A stretch of DNA of 64,000 nt from an uncultured Cohaesibacter sp. (GTDB taxonomy: Bacteria > Pseudomonadota > Alphaproteobacteria > Rhizobiales > Cohaesibacteraceae): positions 1 to 64,000 of the forward strand of contig NZ_OY781091.1 in NCBI RefSeq assembly GCF_963676275.1, read 5' to 3'. Numbering within the stretch: the stretch's first letter is position 1; every line of letters starts with the position of its first letter. Shown piece by piece: positions 1 through 8,030 of this stretch. Made by a program: the position numbers and the translations under genes. The notes under the pieces are model-generated. The model ran no database searches, had not been told where the DNA came from, and saw only the letters and a list, made by a program, of their open reading frames with translations.

Positions 1-262
1 AGGCGCTCAATATCATTTCAGACTCGATGGCCGCGGCCTCGAAATAGAATCGAAGCAGATTCAGGAAATGGAAAATCAGATGCGTTGTTTACTTTAGTGA
101 GATGTGGTAGATAACGCCTACTAGGCGAAAAGAACTACTTGCTATTAATAGTGGACTTCATGATAATTTTTCTGACCAAAACAAATAATTTTAAAATTCT
201 GATTTTATATGGTAATTTTGTTTAGAGGATGTGTTTTCATTTTGTTTTCGTGAGAAATAATT
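1..262. other. Left-edge stretch with no assigned gene
   Basis: Bases 1-97 stay open in frame 2 up to a TAG at 95-97, so this could be the 3' end of a gene cut by the window edge. The 31-residue peptide was not recognised, and other frames are also open for a while, so no call is made. From about base 100 the sequence becomes strongly AT-rich up to the ATG at 263. It probably holds the promoter of the following gene, but no convincing -35/-10 pair was picked out. Confidence 0.3.
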
Positions 263-1192
263 ATGCCTTATCCAATAGAAGACAAATTGGTAATCGCGGT
301 GTCTTCAAGTGCCCTTTTCGATTTGAAGCGACCTGATAAAATATTCAGAGATGAAGGTCATGATGCTTATAAGGAATATCAAGAAAAGAATATTGACAAA
401 CCCCTTCAAGAAGGCTTTGCGTTCTCGTTTATAAAAAAGTTTTTGCAGATTAATGAAAGAAATCGGCAGGAAAATCCAGTTGAGGTTGTGGTTTTGTCTA
501 GGAACTCGCCCACTACTGGAAAAAGGGTTTTTCGGTCGATTCGACATTATGGGTTAGATATTTCGAGAGCAGCGTTTTTACAGGGAAAGTCTCCATATGC
601 ATACATTCCTGCGTTCAACGCATCGCTCTTTTTGTCAGCCAACAAAGAAGACGTGAAAATGGCGATCGAGGCAGACTATCCAGCCGGCTTAGTTCTTCCA
701 AATCAGGTTGTGAAGGAAGAAGAAAGTGACGAACTACGAATCGCGTTCGACTTCGATGGAGTGATTGCTAACGATCAATCAGAAGCCGTTGTGCAGGAGT
801 TCGGATTAACGTCGTTTCACCAGCAGGAGGATGAGCAGTCTAGTATTCCCCTGCTTTCCGGTCCCCTTGCAGGGTTTTTCAAAAAAATTTCTAAATTACA
901 AAACATTGAAATTAAAAAGGAAAAGGAAGAAGTCGGCTATAGGCGATTTATTCGAACGGCGATAATTACGGCTAGGAATTCTCCGGCGCATGAAAGGGTT
1001 GTTACAACTCTTGAGGCGTGGGGAGTAAATCCTGATGAGACCTTCTTCTTAGGAGGTATGAAAAAGGCAAGAATTTTAGAAGTATTCAAGCCGCATATGT
1101 TTTTTGACGATCAGCGCTCACATTTAGATCAGAATGTAGACGGCGTATCTCTAGTTCACATCCCCTTTGGTATTGCAAACCGGGAAAGCTAA
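263..1192 (+). CDS. Cytosolic 5'-nucleotidase (NT5C1-type family)
   Basis: Predicted 309-residue cytoplasmic 5'-nucleotidase of the NT5C1-like family, which removes phosphate from nucleoside monophosphates. Visible HAD-type signatures are DFDGVIAND near residue 162 (nucleophile and acid aspartates), TARNSPAHERV near residue 236 (motif II), and a late lysine followed by FFDDQ near residue 276 (motifs III and IV). The N-terminal half carries the family's SSSALFDL and LSRNSP stretches. Its codons are visibly richer in A and T than those of neighbouring genes, and its 3' end overlaps the convergent hydrolase gene by 4 bases. The family call is firm; the preferred nucleotide cannot be read from sequence. 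The base composition suggests recent acquisition. Confidence 0.85.
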   Translation: MPYPIEDKLVIAVSSSALFDLKRPDKIFRDEGHDAYKEYQEKNIDKPLQEGFAFSFIKKFLQINERNRQENPVEVVVLSRNSPTTGKRVFRSIRHYGLDISRAAFLQGKSPYAYIPAFNASLFLSANKEDVKMAIEADYPAGLVLPNQVVKEEESDELRIAFDFDGVIANDQSEAVVQEFGLTSFHQQEDEQSSIPLLSGPLAGFFKKISKLQNIEIKKEKEEVGYRRFIRTAIITARNSPAHERVVTTLEAWGVNPDETFFLGGMKKARILEVFKPHMFFDDQRSHLDQNVDGVSLVHIPFGIANRES

Positions 1193-1995
1193 TACCCCAG
1201 CAAGCTCTCTACCGCCCTGATCAGCAAGTCCAGATCTTGCGGGCGGGAAAGACGATGGTCGCCATCCTTGACCAATGTCAGCTTGACGTCGTCTCTTGCG
1301 AGGCGGGCGACCAGATCGACCGAGGACTGCCAGGGCACCGTATCGTCTTGCACCCCTTGCAGGATATGCAGCGGACAGCCGGTTTCGATCATGGCATCGC
1401 CAAGCAGATGGGCCTTGCCATCCTCGATCAGTCTGGCCGTGATCTGATAGGGATCATCATCATAATCGCTGGGACGCAGGAAAATGCCCGTTGCCGCCAA
1501 TTCCGCTTTGGCGGCATCATCGAAATTGTCCCACATCAGCGCCTTGGTCATGTCGATGGCCGGAGCAATCAGGACGAGCCCCTTGATGCGGCTCTGTTCA
1601 ATCCCCACTCTTGCGATATGGGCTCTGGTGAGCAACAGTGCCAGCCAGCCGCCCATCGATGAACCACAGACAATCTGCGGCCCTTCGGTCTTCTGATCAA
1701 AAATCGCGAGGCTTTCCTCCAGCCAACGCGAGATGGTGCCGTCAAGAAAATCGCCGCCCGAAATGCCATGGCCGGAATAGTCAAAGCGGGTGCAGGCCGC
1801 GCCCTTGTCTGCGGCCCAGCCATCAAGCGCCAATGCCTTGTCGCCTTCCATGTTGGATTTGTAGCCATTCATCCAGAACAGTCCGGCCACGTCCGGCCGA
1901 CTGGCCGCGCGCTGCCTGTAGGCAATTTCGCGGGGATGGTCATCCCCATCAGAAGGGTTTCCGACAAGGAGTGTTTGCTTTTGGGGGGCTGACAT
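1189..1995 (-). CDS. Alpha/beta hydrolase (ABHD10-like serine hydrolase)
   Basis: A 268-residue alpha/beta-hydrolase fold protein. The nucleophile elbow is GSSMGGW, the acid is probably the Asp in GVQDDTVPW, and the histidine lies in DGDHRLS near the C-terminus, giving a complete Ser-Asp-His triad. The overall pattern (FDYSGHG, then the elbow, then GLVLIAPA) resembles the ABHD10/YcfP-like thioesterase or esterase group. The start at 1995 was chosen because a GGAGA ribosome site precedes it; an upstream in-frame ATG at 2082 lies inside the divergent gene and has no support. No signal peptide, so cytoplasmic. The substrate is unknown. Confidence 0.8.
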   Translation of the reverse strand: MSAPQKQTLLVGNPSDGDDHPREIAYRQRAASRPDVAGLFWMNGYKSNMEGDKALALDGWAADKGAACTRFDYSGHGISGGDFLDGTISRWLEESLAIFDQKTEGPQIVCGSSMGGWLALLLTRAHIARVGIEQSRIKGLVLIAPAIDMTKALMWDNFDDAAKAELAATGIFLRPSDYDDDPYQITARLIEDGKAHLLGDAMIETGCPLHILQGVQDDTVPWQSSVDLVARLARDDVKLTLVKDGDHRLSRPQDLDLLIRAVESLLGY

Positions 1996-2080
1996 TGCTA
2001 TGTCTCCAGAAAAGGAAATCGATAGGCTCCGCCTGCGAGCGCAGCGGCGGCAATGCCAGTTACATAGCGCGGTGGACCGC

Positions 2081-3259
2081 ATGACGAAAGCCCCAACAAT
2101 TCTTCAGGTTATCCCTTGGCTCGATTCCGGCGGCGTGGAGCGCGGAACGGTGGATATCGCTGCAGCGATCACGGCGGCAGGTGGCCGGGCGCTGGTGGCC
2201 GCCGAGCCGGGCCGTTTGGTGCCGGAGCTGGAAGCGGCCGGCGGCCAGCTTCTGCCGCTCAGGGGCAAGAGCAAGAATCCCTTCACGATCCTCTATTCCA
2301 ATGCAAGGGCGATCGAGCAGATGATTCGCAGTGAAGGGGTGGATCTGGTTCATGCCCGCTCACGCGCCCCCGCCTGGAGCGCCCTGATAGCCGCACGGCG
2401 AACCGGAGTGCCATTCGTTACCACCTATCATGGCGCCTATAGCCAGAAGGGCAGGCTGAAGGCCTTTTACAATTCGGTGATGGCCAAGGGCGATATCGTG
2501 ATCGCCAACTCCCACTATACCGCGCGGCTGGTCATCGGGCGCAATCCGGACGCGGAAAATCGCACCATGACCATCCATCGCGGTGTCGATATGGCGCAAT
2601 TCGACCCCTGCAAGGTCACGCCAGAGCGCATTAAGGCCCTTTCAAGCCGCTGGAAGCTGGATCAGAGACCCGTCATCATTCTGCCCTCGCGCTTGACCCG
2701 CTGGAAGGGGCAGAGCTTCATCCTTCCTGTCATGGGCGCGCTCAAGAAGGCGATGGGCCCCGCTTTCCAGCTGCTGCTGATCGGTGATGAACAGGGCAGG
2801 GAAGCCTATGTTGCCGAACTGGACCGCCTGATCGCCAACCATGATCTGACCGATTGCGTTAAGCGCGTTGGCCATTGCAGCGATATGCCCGCCGCCTATG
2901 CCCTTGCCAGCATGGTCATCGTGCCCAGTCAGGATGCCGAAACCTTCGGCCGCTCCGCCGCCGAAGCGCTGGCCATGGGCAAGCCGACTCTGGTGGGAGA
3001 TCTGGGGGCTCAGCCCGAAGTGGTTGCCGCGCCGATGGATGTGGCGCAGGAGCAATGGATTGCCAGCGTCATCAGACATGATGATCAGGCAGCCTGGCAA
3101 CAGGCCATCGCCCAGACGCTGGTCATGCCAGAGGAGCAAATCCAGCAGATCGCCCCTTATGCGCGGCGACTGATCGATGCCTGCTTCTCGCTCAAGTCGA
3201 TGGGCCAGCAAACTCTCAATGTCTATGACCGTCTGTTGGGATGCAAATTGGCGGATTGA
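2081..3259 (+). CDS. Glycosyltransferase family 4 protein
   Basis: A 392-residue GT-B fold glycosyltransferase. The N-terminal acceptor domain opens with ILQVIPWLDSGGVERG, typical of GT4 enzymes, and the C-terminal nucleotide-sugar domain has a GRL-like segment (ILPSRLTRWKG) and the E-x7-E region around ETFGRSAAEALAMGKP. It would add a sugar to a lipopolysaccharide, capsule or glycolipid acceptor at the cytoplasmic face of the inner membrane. The start at 2081 matches the family N-terminus; an in-frame ATG at 2000 would run through the neighbour's ribosome site. It stands alone, so neither donor nor acceptor can be named. Confidence 0.85.
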   Translation: MTKAPTILQVIPWLDSGGVERGTVDIAAAITAAGGRALVAAEPGRLVPELEAAGGQLLPLRGKSKNPFTILYSNARAIEQMIRSEGVDLVHARSRAPAWSALIAARRTGVPFVTTYHGAYSQKGRLKAFYNSVMAKGDIVIANSHYTARLVIGRNPDAENRTMTIHRGVDMAQFDPCKVTPERIKALSSRWKLDQRPVIILPSRLTRWKGQSFILPVMGALKKAMGPAFQLLLIGDEQGREAYVAELDRLIANHDLTDCVKRVGHCSDMPAAYALASMVIVPSQDAETFGRSAAEALAMGKPTLVGDLGAQPEVVAAPMDVAQEQWIASVIRHDDQAAWQQAIAQTLVMPEEQIQQIAPYARRLIDACFSLKSMGQQTLNVYDRLLGCKLAD

Positions 3260-3308
3260 TCCCAAAGGGCTGCCGGAACGATTCCAAGCGGTGGCTGGAT
3301 GAGAAAAA

Positions 3309-3343
3309 GAAAAAGCCTGATCCACCGGATCAGGCTTTTTGCT
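3309..3343. terminator. Bidirectional intrinsic terminator
   Basis: Near-perfect hairpin AAAAAGCCTGATCC / GGATCAGGCTTTTT with a very short loop, flanked by A and T runs on both sides. It sits between two convergent genes (glycosyltransferase and focA) and can end transcription in both directions. Confidence 0.85.
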
Positions 3344-3365
3344 TTCTAGCATGGCGCTTCAATAT

Positions 3366-4226
3366 CTAGTGCTTTTGTGGGCGCAGATAGATGAACCAGT
3401 AGATCAGACCAACCAGCACACCGCCACCAATGATATTGCCAATGGTGACCGGGATCAGGTTGTTGATGACGAAATGGCCCCATGTCAGATCGGCGAAGTC
3501 CGCCGCCGTGGTACCCGTTGCTGCCCAGAATTCGGGGCCTGCCAGCGTCTTGGTCATGATTGCCATCGGGATCTGGAACATGTTGGCGACACAGTGCTCG
3601 AAGCCGGAGGCAACAAACATGGCCACCGGCAGCGTGACGGCGAGCAGCTTGTCGGTGACAGAGCGACCGGCATAGGACATCCAGACACCAAGGCAGACCA
3701 TGACATTGCACATGGCACCAAGGGCGACCGCCTGAAAGAAGCCGTGATGCAGCTTGTGCTGGGCGATATGCATATAGTTGAGGCCAAGCGTTCCGCTGCC
3801 CTGCTCATAATGCCGCGCAATCTGCATGATGGCGACCAGACCGATGGCGCCGACAAAGTTGCCTGCATAGACGATGACCCAGTTTTTGGCGAGCTGCCCC
3901 CAGGTGATCTTCTTGCTGGCCTTGGCGATGACTGTCAGCACGGTGCTGGTGAACAGATCGCCACCATTGATGACAACCAGCATCAGCCCCAGACTGAAGG
4001 CGAGACCACCGATGAATTTGTTGGCACCCCAGCCGATATCACCATTGCCGTTGGTAACCACCGTATAGAAAATGAAGGCAATGCCGATGAAGGCGCCGGC
4101 CGTGATGGCCAGCACGAAAGTCGTCAGCGGTTGCTTGGTTGCTTTATAGACACCAACATCTTCGGCTTTCTTGGCCATTTCGGCGGGCATCAGGGCGTCG
4201 AACTGAAATTGAGGTGTTTCGGACAT
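3366..4226 (-). CDS. focA: Formate channel FocA (FNT family)
   Basis: A 286-residue formate/nitrite transporter family protein with about six membrane spans. Segments match E. coli FocA closely: KLHHGFF, MVCLGVWMSYAGRS and VASGFEHCVANMF, the last holding the family's pore histidine. FocA forms a pentameric inner-membrane channel that moves formate either way according to pH. The start at 4226 places Met before the SETPQFQFDAL cytoplasmic N-terminus; an in-frame ATG at 4295 would add an unrelated basic segment. No pflB or formate dehydrogenase is adjacent, so it is an orphan here. A degenerate FNR-like site lies about 110 bases upstream, consistent with oxygen-responsive control. Confidence 0.92.
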   Translation of the reverse strand: MSETPQFQFDALMPAEMAKKAEDVGVYKATKQPLTTFVLAITAGAFIGIAFIFYTVVTNGNGDIGWGANKFIGGLAFSLGLMLVVINGGDLFTSTVLTVIAKASKKITWGQLAKNWVIVYAGNFVGAIGLVAIMQIARHYEQGSGTLGLNYMHIAQHKLHHGFFQAVALGAMCNVMVCLGVWMSYAGRSVTDKLLAVTLPVAMFVASGFEHCVANMFQIPMAIMTKTLAGPEFWAATGTTAADFADLTWGHFVINNLIPVTIGNIIGGGVLVGLIYWFIYLRPQKH

Positions 4227-4562
4227 GGAATAGACTTTTACGCTGTTTGGATTCCGGTTAGGATGCCAGCTCCCGCAATGAACAGGCATCCGCAATGAAT
4301 GTGCAGGCTCTTTATCATACTATCGTCGCATATCGTTGACATTCGTCATCGAAGACATGTTTATTTTGCATAGCAGAACTTTTCGACCTGCGATATTGCC
4401 AAGCGAGCCCGATAATTTGCCAGAACTCAACATTAGCTTGTGAAAGGATAGAGGTTTCTGCCTGCTATCTCCGTTCCTGATCCATGGCAGGGCTTGAAAG
4501 GCAGCGCAAGCTGCGTCATATGTATTTTACGCCATTGTTGCAATAAACAGGAGATTACGACC
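4227..4562. other. focA-infC divergent intergenic region
   Basis: A 336-base spacer between divergent focA and infC. On the minus strand it holds the degenerate FNR-like site at 4336-4349. On the plus strand TTGAAA (4494-4499) followed 17 bases later by CATATG is a possible infC promoter that would leave a short leader of about 35 bases. No coding sequence was recognised. Confidence 0.4.
4336..4349 (-). promoter_or_regulatory. Degenerate FNR/FixK-like site upstream of focA
   Basis: TTGACATTCGTCAT keeps the TTGA-N6-TCA core of the FNR consensus TTGAT-N4-ATCAA but differs at the inner positions and at the last base. It is centred about 116 bases before the focA start, much as the perfect box sits before feoA. 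It is weak evidence on its own. Confidence 0.3.
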
Positions 4563-5099
4563 ATTCGCCGCCCAAATAGAGCGCAAGCGCCCCGCGAAAC
4601 GGGACCGCGCATCAATAACCAAATCCGTATTGACGAAGTGCAGCTCATCGATGATGAGGGAAATAACCATGGATCCACTCCGACCAGACAAGCGCTAGAA
4701 ATGGCAGCTGAAGCCGGTCTGGATCTGGTTGAGATCTCACCGAACGCGAAGCCACCGGTTTGCAAGATCATGGATTATGGCCGGTACAAATATCAGGCTC
4801 AGAAGAAAGCTGCGGAAGCGCGCAAGAAACAGAAAGTCGTCGACGTCAAGGAAGTCAAGATGCGACCGAACATCGACACTCACGATTATGAAGTGAAGAT
4901 GCGTGCTGCCAACCGCTTTATCGAAGATGGAGATAAGGTCAAGTTTACGTTGCGATTCCGTGGTCGTGAGATGGCTCACCAGAGTCTGGGCATGGAACTG
5001 CTTCAGAAAGTCAAGGCAGAGATGATCGAGCGCACCAAGGTCGAGCTGGAACCCCGCCTCGAAGGCCGCCAGATGATCATGATCCTCGCGCCGAAATGA
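4563..5099 (+). CDS. infC: Translation initiation factor IF-3 (ATT start codon)
   Basis: IF-3, about 178 residues, binds the 30S subunit, keeps subunits apart and checks start codon and initiator tRNA. The N-domain starts at [20 protein letters not shown] and runs through the conserved [17 protein letters not shown]; the C-domain contains [14 protein letters not shown]. The start is assigned to ATT at 4563, nine bases after a CAGGAG ribosome site (4548-4553). It gives the usual alphaproteobacterial N-terminus, and the only upstream in-frame ATG (4494) lies before that ribosome site. An AUU start is known for E. coli infC, where IF-3 represses its own translation, so the same feedback is likely here. 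A terminator follows at once. Confidence 0.95.
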   Translation: MRRPNRAQAPRETGPRINNQIRIDEVQLIDDEGNNHGSTPTRQALEMAAEAGLDLVEISPNAKPPVCKIMDYGRYKYQAQKKAAEARKKQKVVDVKEVKMRPNIDTHDYEVKMRAANRFIEDGDKVKFTLRFRGREMAHQSLGMELLQKVKAEMIERTKVELEPRLEGRQMIMILAPK

Positions 5100-5125
5100 G
5101 CTTTTCCTGGGCTCAGTTCAATTCA

Positions 5126-5156
5126 AAAACCCGGACCATATGATCCGGGTTTTTTA
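5126..5156 (+). terminator. Intrinsic terminator of infC
   Basis: Hairpin AAAACCCGGA / TCCGGGTTTT with a short AT-rich loop, followed by a T run. It lies 27 bases after the infC stop and separates it from tspO. Confidence 0.85.
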
Positions 5157-5268
5157 TTGTGCCAGTGCAAAAAGGGTGCGAATTGCCGCAAGGGGAACAA
5201 AAAGCCTTGTCAGGATTTTGGCCAAAGGGCCCTCTTCGTAGAGCAGGCACAACAAGCAGGAGCGCACT

Positions 5269-5727
5269 ATGAAAAGATCTCACTGGATCACCTATGCCAT
5301 CTTTCTGATGATCTCGGTCGGAGGCGGACTCCTTATCGGGGCGAACAATATTCCCGGCCCATGGTATCAGTCGCTGGCAAAGCCGTCCTTCACGCCGCCC
5401 AACTGGTTGTTTGCACCGGCCTGGACCATTCTCTACATCCTGATCGGCATTGTCGGAGCGCGCGTTTTTCGCGACCCTCAAAGCAAAGACCTGTTTGGCA
5501 TCTGGTTGGCGCAGATGGTCATGATTTTTGCCTGGAGCCCGCTTTTCTTCTCGTGGCAGAATCTGGAAGCAGCCTTCGCAATTATCATTATTTTGCTGTT
5601 GCTGATTATCAACTTTATCATGTCGGCCAGACATAGGGATGGACTGTCCGCTCTGTTCTTCGTTCCTTATGCCTTGTGGGTCGCCTATGCGTCCTGTTTG
5701 AACGGTGCAATTGCCTTCATGAATTGA
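5269..5727 (+). CDS. tspO: TspO/MBR family tryptophan-rich sensory protein
   Basis: A 152-residue inner-membrane protein with five predicted spans. It shows the TspO signature PGPWYQSLAKPSFTPP followed by NWLFAPAWTILY, and repeated tryptophans. TspO proteins bind porphyrins and related ligands; in Rhodobacter TspO affects oxygen-dependent control of pigment genes. A GGAG site at 5254-5257 precedes the ATG with good spacing. It sits alone between two terminator or promoter regions inside the translation block, so context gives no specific role. Confidence 0.9.
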   Translation: MKRSHWITYAIFLMISVGGGLLIGANNIPGPWYQSLAKPSFTPPNWLFAPAWTILYILIGIVGARVFRDPQSKDLFGIWLAQMVMIFAWSPLFFSWQNLEAAFAIIIILLLLIINFIMSARHRDGLSALFFVPYALWVAYASCLNGAIAFMN

Positions 5728-6040
5728 GGCCGCTTGTCGTTAAGCAAGGGGTGGACTGCAGGATTTGATGCCGGATGGCAGATTCTTTGATCTTTCCTCT
5801 TGATTCCCTTGGCGCGCATCGTTATAACCCGCCAATCTGTGAGCGATCCGGTCTGTCTTCTGCTTGAGGATGGCAGGGTTGCATGCAGGGAAAGTGACTC
5901 GCCCGGCCGATATTAGGGCTGCCGTGGGGAGTTTGAAATGCTCATTCCGGGATGGCCGGTTGATCTGCCTTCGGGTTGATATCCGTCCTCTTCGAGCTTT
6001 ATCAAGAACAACAATCCGCCAAGGATTTCAGGAGAGCAAA
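5728..6040 (+). other. Promoter region and long 5' leader of rpmI-rplT
   Basis: A 313-base non-coding stretch. The first part holds a good promoter (5800-5828). The remaining roughly 205 bases form a long leader before rpmI. The rpmI frame is open upstream to a TTG at 5864, but that extension has no ribosome site and the encoded residues are unlike any L35, so it is taken as untranslated leader. A leader of this length before L35/L20 genes is compatible with L20 autoregulation, but no specific fold was worked out. Confidence 0.45.
5800..5828 (+). promoter_or_regulatory. Sigma-70-type promoter for rpmI-rplT
   Basis: TTGATT at 5800-5805 and TATAAC at 5823-5828, separated by exactly 17 bases. 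Transcription would start near 5835. Confidence 0.6.
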
Positions 6041-6238
6041 ATGCCCAAGCTGAAAACAAAATCCGGTGCCAAGAAGCGCTTCAAGGTTACCGGTACTGGC
6101 AAGGTCGTATCCGCACAGGCTGGCAAGCAGCACGGTATGATCAAACGCACCACCAAATTCATCCGCAAAGCACGTGGCACCACCACTCTCAGCGAGCAGG
6201 ATGCAAAAATCATCAAGCAGTACCTGCCTTACAAATAA
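6041..6238 (+). CDS. rpmI: 50S ribosomal protein L35
   Basis: A 65-residue basic ribosomal protein with the invariant start [14 protein letters not shown] and a Lys/Arg-rich body ending in the typical IIKQYLPYK. It belongs to the large ribosomal subunit. The ATG at 6041 follows a CAGGAG site. It is the first gene of the rpmI-rplT operon, 45 bases before rplT. Confidence 0.97.
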   Translation: MPKLKTKSGAKKRFKVTGTGKVVSAQAGKQHGMIKRTTKFIRKARGTTTLSEQDAKIIKQYLPYK

Positions 6239-6283
6239 GCCAGAGAATCTTGAGAACAGCATTCTGGTATAGGAGATAGAATA

Positions 6284-6643
6284 ATGGCACGTGTAAAACG
6301 CGGTGTAACGGCTCATTCCCGTCACAAGAAGACCCTCAAGGCAGCCAAAGGTTATTATGGCGCCCGTCGTTCAACCATTCGCATTGCTAAACAGGCAGTT
6401 GAAAAGGCCGGTCAGTACGCTTACCGCGACCGCAAGACCAAGAAGCGCAACTTCCGCGCTCTCTGGATCCAGCGCATCAACGCCGCAGTTCGCGAACAGG
6501 GTCTGACCTATGGACGATTTATCGACGGCCTCAACAAGGCTGGCATCGAGATCGACCGCAAGGTTCTTTCGGATATGGCAATCCATCAGCCAGAGGCTTT
6601 TGCAAGCCTGGTTGAAAAAGCCAAATCCTCTGCTGCCGCCTAA
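6284..6643 (+). CDS. rplT: 50S ribosomal protein L20
   Basis: A 119-residue L20 with the usual N-terminus [16 protein letters not shown] and the globular end [24 protein letters not shown]20 binds 23S rRNA early in 50S assembly and in many bacteria represses its own operon by binding the mRNA leader. It follows rpmI with a GGAG-like site in front. A terminator about 120 bases downstream separates it from pheST. Confidence 0.97.
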   Translation: MARVKRGVTAHSRHKKTLKAAKGYYGARRSTIRIAKQAVEKAGQYAYRDRKTKKRNFRALWIQRINAAVREQGLTYGRFIDGLNKAGIEIDRKVLSDMAIHQPEAFASLVEKAKSSAAA

Positions 6644-6765
6644 GGCGCGTTCCGTTTGAGAAGCATCGCTTTTCGAAGGAATGCGTGTTGAGGCCGAAAT
6701 TCAGGCAATCCCGCAAAGGGCATTGCATTGGTTTCGTATCGGCGCACGCAAATTTTTCAAGGTTC

Positions 6766-6802
6766 AAAAACCCGCGTCGAGTTGTCGAGGCGGGTTTTTA
6801 TT
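6766..6802 (+). terminator. Intrinsic terminator after rplT
   Basis: AAAAACCCGC ... GCGGGTTTTT hairpin with a T-rich tail. It lies within the 304-base rplT-pheS spacer. The remaining part up to 6947 must hold the pheS promoter or leader, but no clear promoter or phenylalanine leader peptide was seen. Confidence 0.8.
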
Positions 6803-6947
6803 TGTCTACAGGGGGATTGGCGGGATTAAGTGAGGAAAAGACCCTTTATTGTGCCTGCCAATCTGTTAAAACGCACACAGCTAGTCTCGTAGGGTAATGA
6901 AGCCCGGCCAGACCGGTCCATACGGAATGGTCCAAAACGGAATGATC

Positions 6948-8030
6948 ATGTCGGAACTCAAATCACTCGAGCAGGAGATCTCCGCCGCCATTGAAGCGGC
7001 AAGCGATGAGCCTGCACTGGAAGAAGTCCGCGTCTCGGCCCTTGGAAAGAAGGGCAAGATCTCGGAGCTGATGAAAACGCTGGGCAAGATGAGCCCGGAA
7101 GAGCGCAAGGAAATGGGCCCCGCCCTCAACGGCCTCAAGGCTCGTGTTGGCGACGCCATTGGCGCACGCAAGGAAATCCTCAAGGATCAGGCCCTCAACG
7201 CGCGCCTCAAGAGCGAAACCGTTGACGTAACCCTGCCCACCCGCATGGGCTCTCCCTTCGAAGGCCGGGTTCATCCGATTGCTCAGGTGACCGACGAGCT
7301 GACCGCAATCTTCGCCGACATGGGCTTTGCCGTCGCCGAAGGGCCGGATATCGAGGAAGATTTCTACAATTTCACGGCGCTCAACTTCCCGCCCGATCAT
7401 CCCGCGCGTCTGGAGCATGACACCTTCTTCCTGCCCGTCGATGCCGAGGGTAACCAGAAGGTTCTGCGCACCCATACCTCGCCGGTCCAGATCCGCACCA
7501 TGACCTCTCAGGAGCCTCCGATCCGCGTCATCTGTCCGGGCCGCACCTATCGCTGCGACAGTGACCAGACCCATACCCCGATGTTCCATCAGGTTGAAGG
7601 CCTCGTTATCGAGGAAGGCATCCATATGGGGCATCTGAAATGGACACTGGAAGAATTCTGCAAGGCCTTCTTCGAGGTCGACAGCGTCAAAATGCGTTTC
7701 CGCGCCTCCCATTTCCCCTTCACCGAGCCTTCCATGGAAGTGGATATCGGCTGCCAGCGCGTCGGCAACGAACTGCGCATCGGCGAGGGTGATGACTGGC
7801 TTGAGATTCTGGGCTGCGGCATGGTGCATCCCAATGTGCTGCGCAACTGCGATCTCGATCCGGACCGCTATACCGGCTTTGCCTTCGGCATGGGCATCGA
7901 CCGCATTGCCATGCTGAAATATGGCATGCCCGACCTCAGAGCCTTCTTCAATGGTGACAAGCGCTGGCTCGATCACTATGGCTTCCGTCCCCTTGATATT
8001 CCTTCGCTGGTAGGAGGGCTTTCCTCATGA
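6948..8030 (+). CDS. pheS: Phenylalanine-tRNA ligase alpha subunit
   Basis: The catalytic alpha subunit of the alpha2-beta2 phenylalanyl-tRNA synthetase, about 360 residues. An N-terminal coiled-coil arm ([16 protein letters not shown]) binds tRNA; class II motifs follow, including the motif 2 region [12 protein letters not shown] and motif 3 [14 protein letters not shown]. The start is set at 6948 (MSELKS), which gives the normal N-terminus with an ACGGA site before it; an ATG at 6942 is equally possible. It overlaps pheT by four bases (ATGA), so the subunits are translationally coupled. Confidence 0.96.
   Translation: MSELKSLEQEISAAIEAASDEPALEEVRVSALGKKGKISELMKTLGKMSPEERKEMGPALNGLKARVGDAIGARKEILKDQALNARLKSETVDVTLPTRMGSPFEGRVHPIAQVTDELTAIFADMGFAVAEGPDIEEDFYNFTALNFPPDHPARLEHDTFFLPVDAEGNQKVLRTHTSPVQIRTMTSQEPPIRVICPGRTYRCDSDQTHTPMFHQVEGLVIEEGIHMGHLKWTLEEFCKAFFEVDSVKMRFRASHFPFTEPSMEVDIGCQRVGNELRIGEGDDWLEILGCGMVHPNVLRNCDLDPDRYTGFAFGMGIDRIAMLKYGMPDLRAFFNGDKRWLDHYGFRPLDIPSLVGGLSS

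Noticed and set aside
4494-4562. ATG at 4494 as infC start
   Set aside because: It is upstream of the CAGGAG ribosome site, and the added residues (Cys-rich) are unlike any IF-3. ATT 4563 is preferred.
5864-6040. In-frame N-terminal extension of rpmI
   Set aside because: L35 starts at MPKLKTKSG in all bacteria. The extension has only a TTG start with no ribosome site and lies in the mRNA leader.
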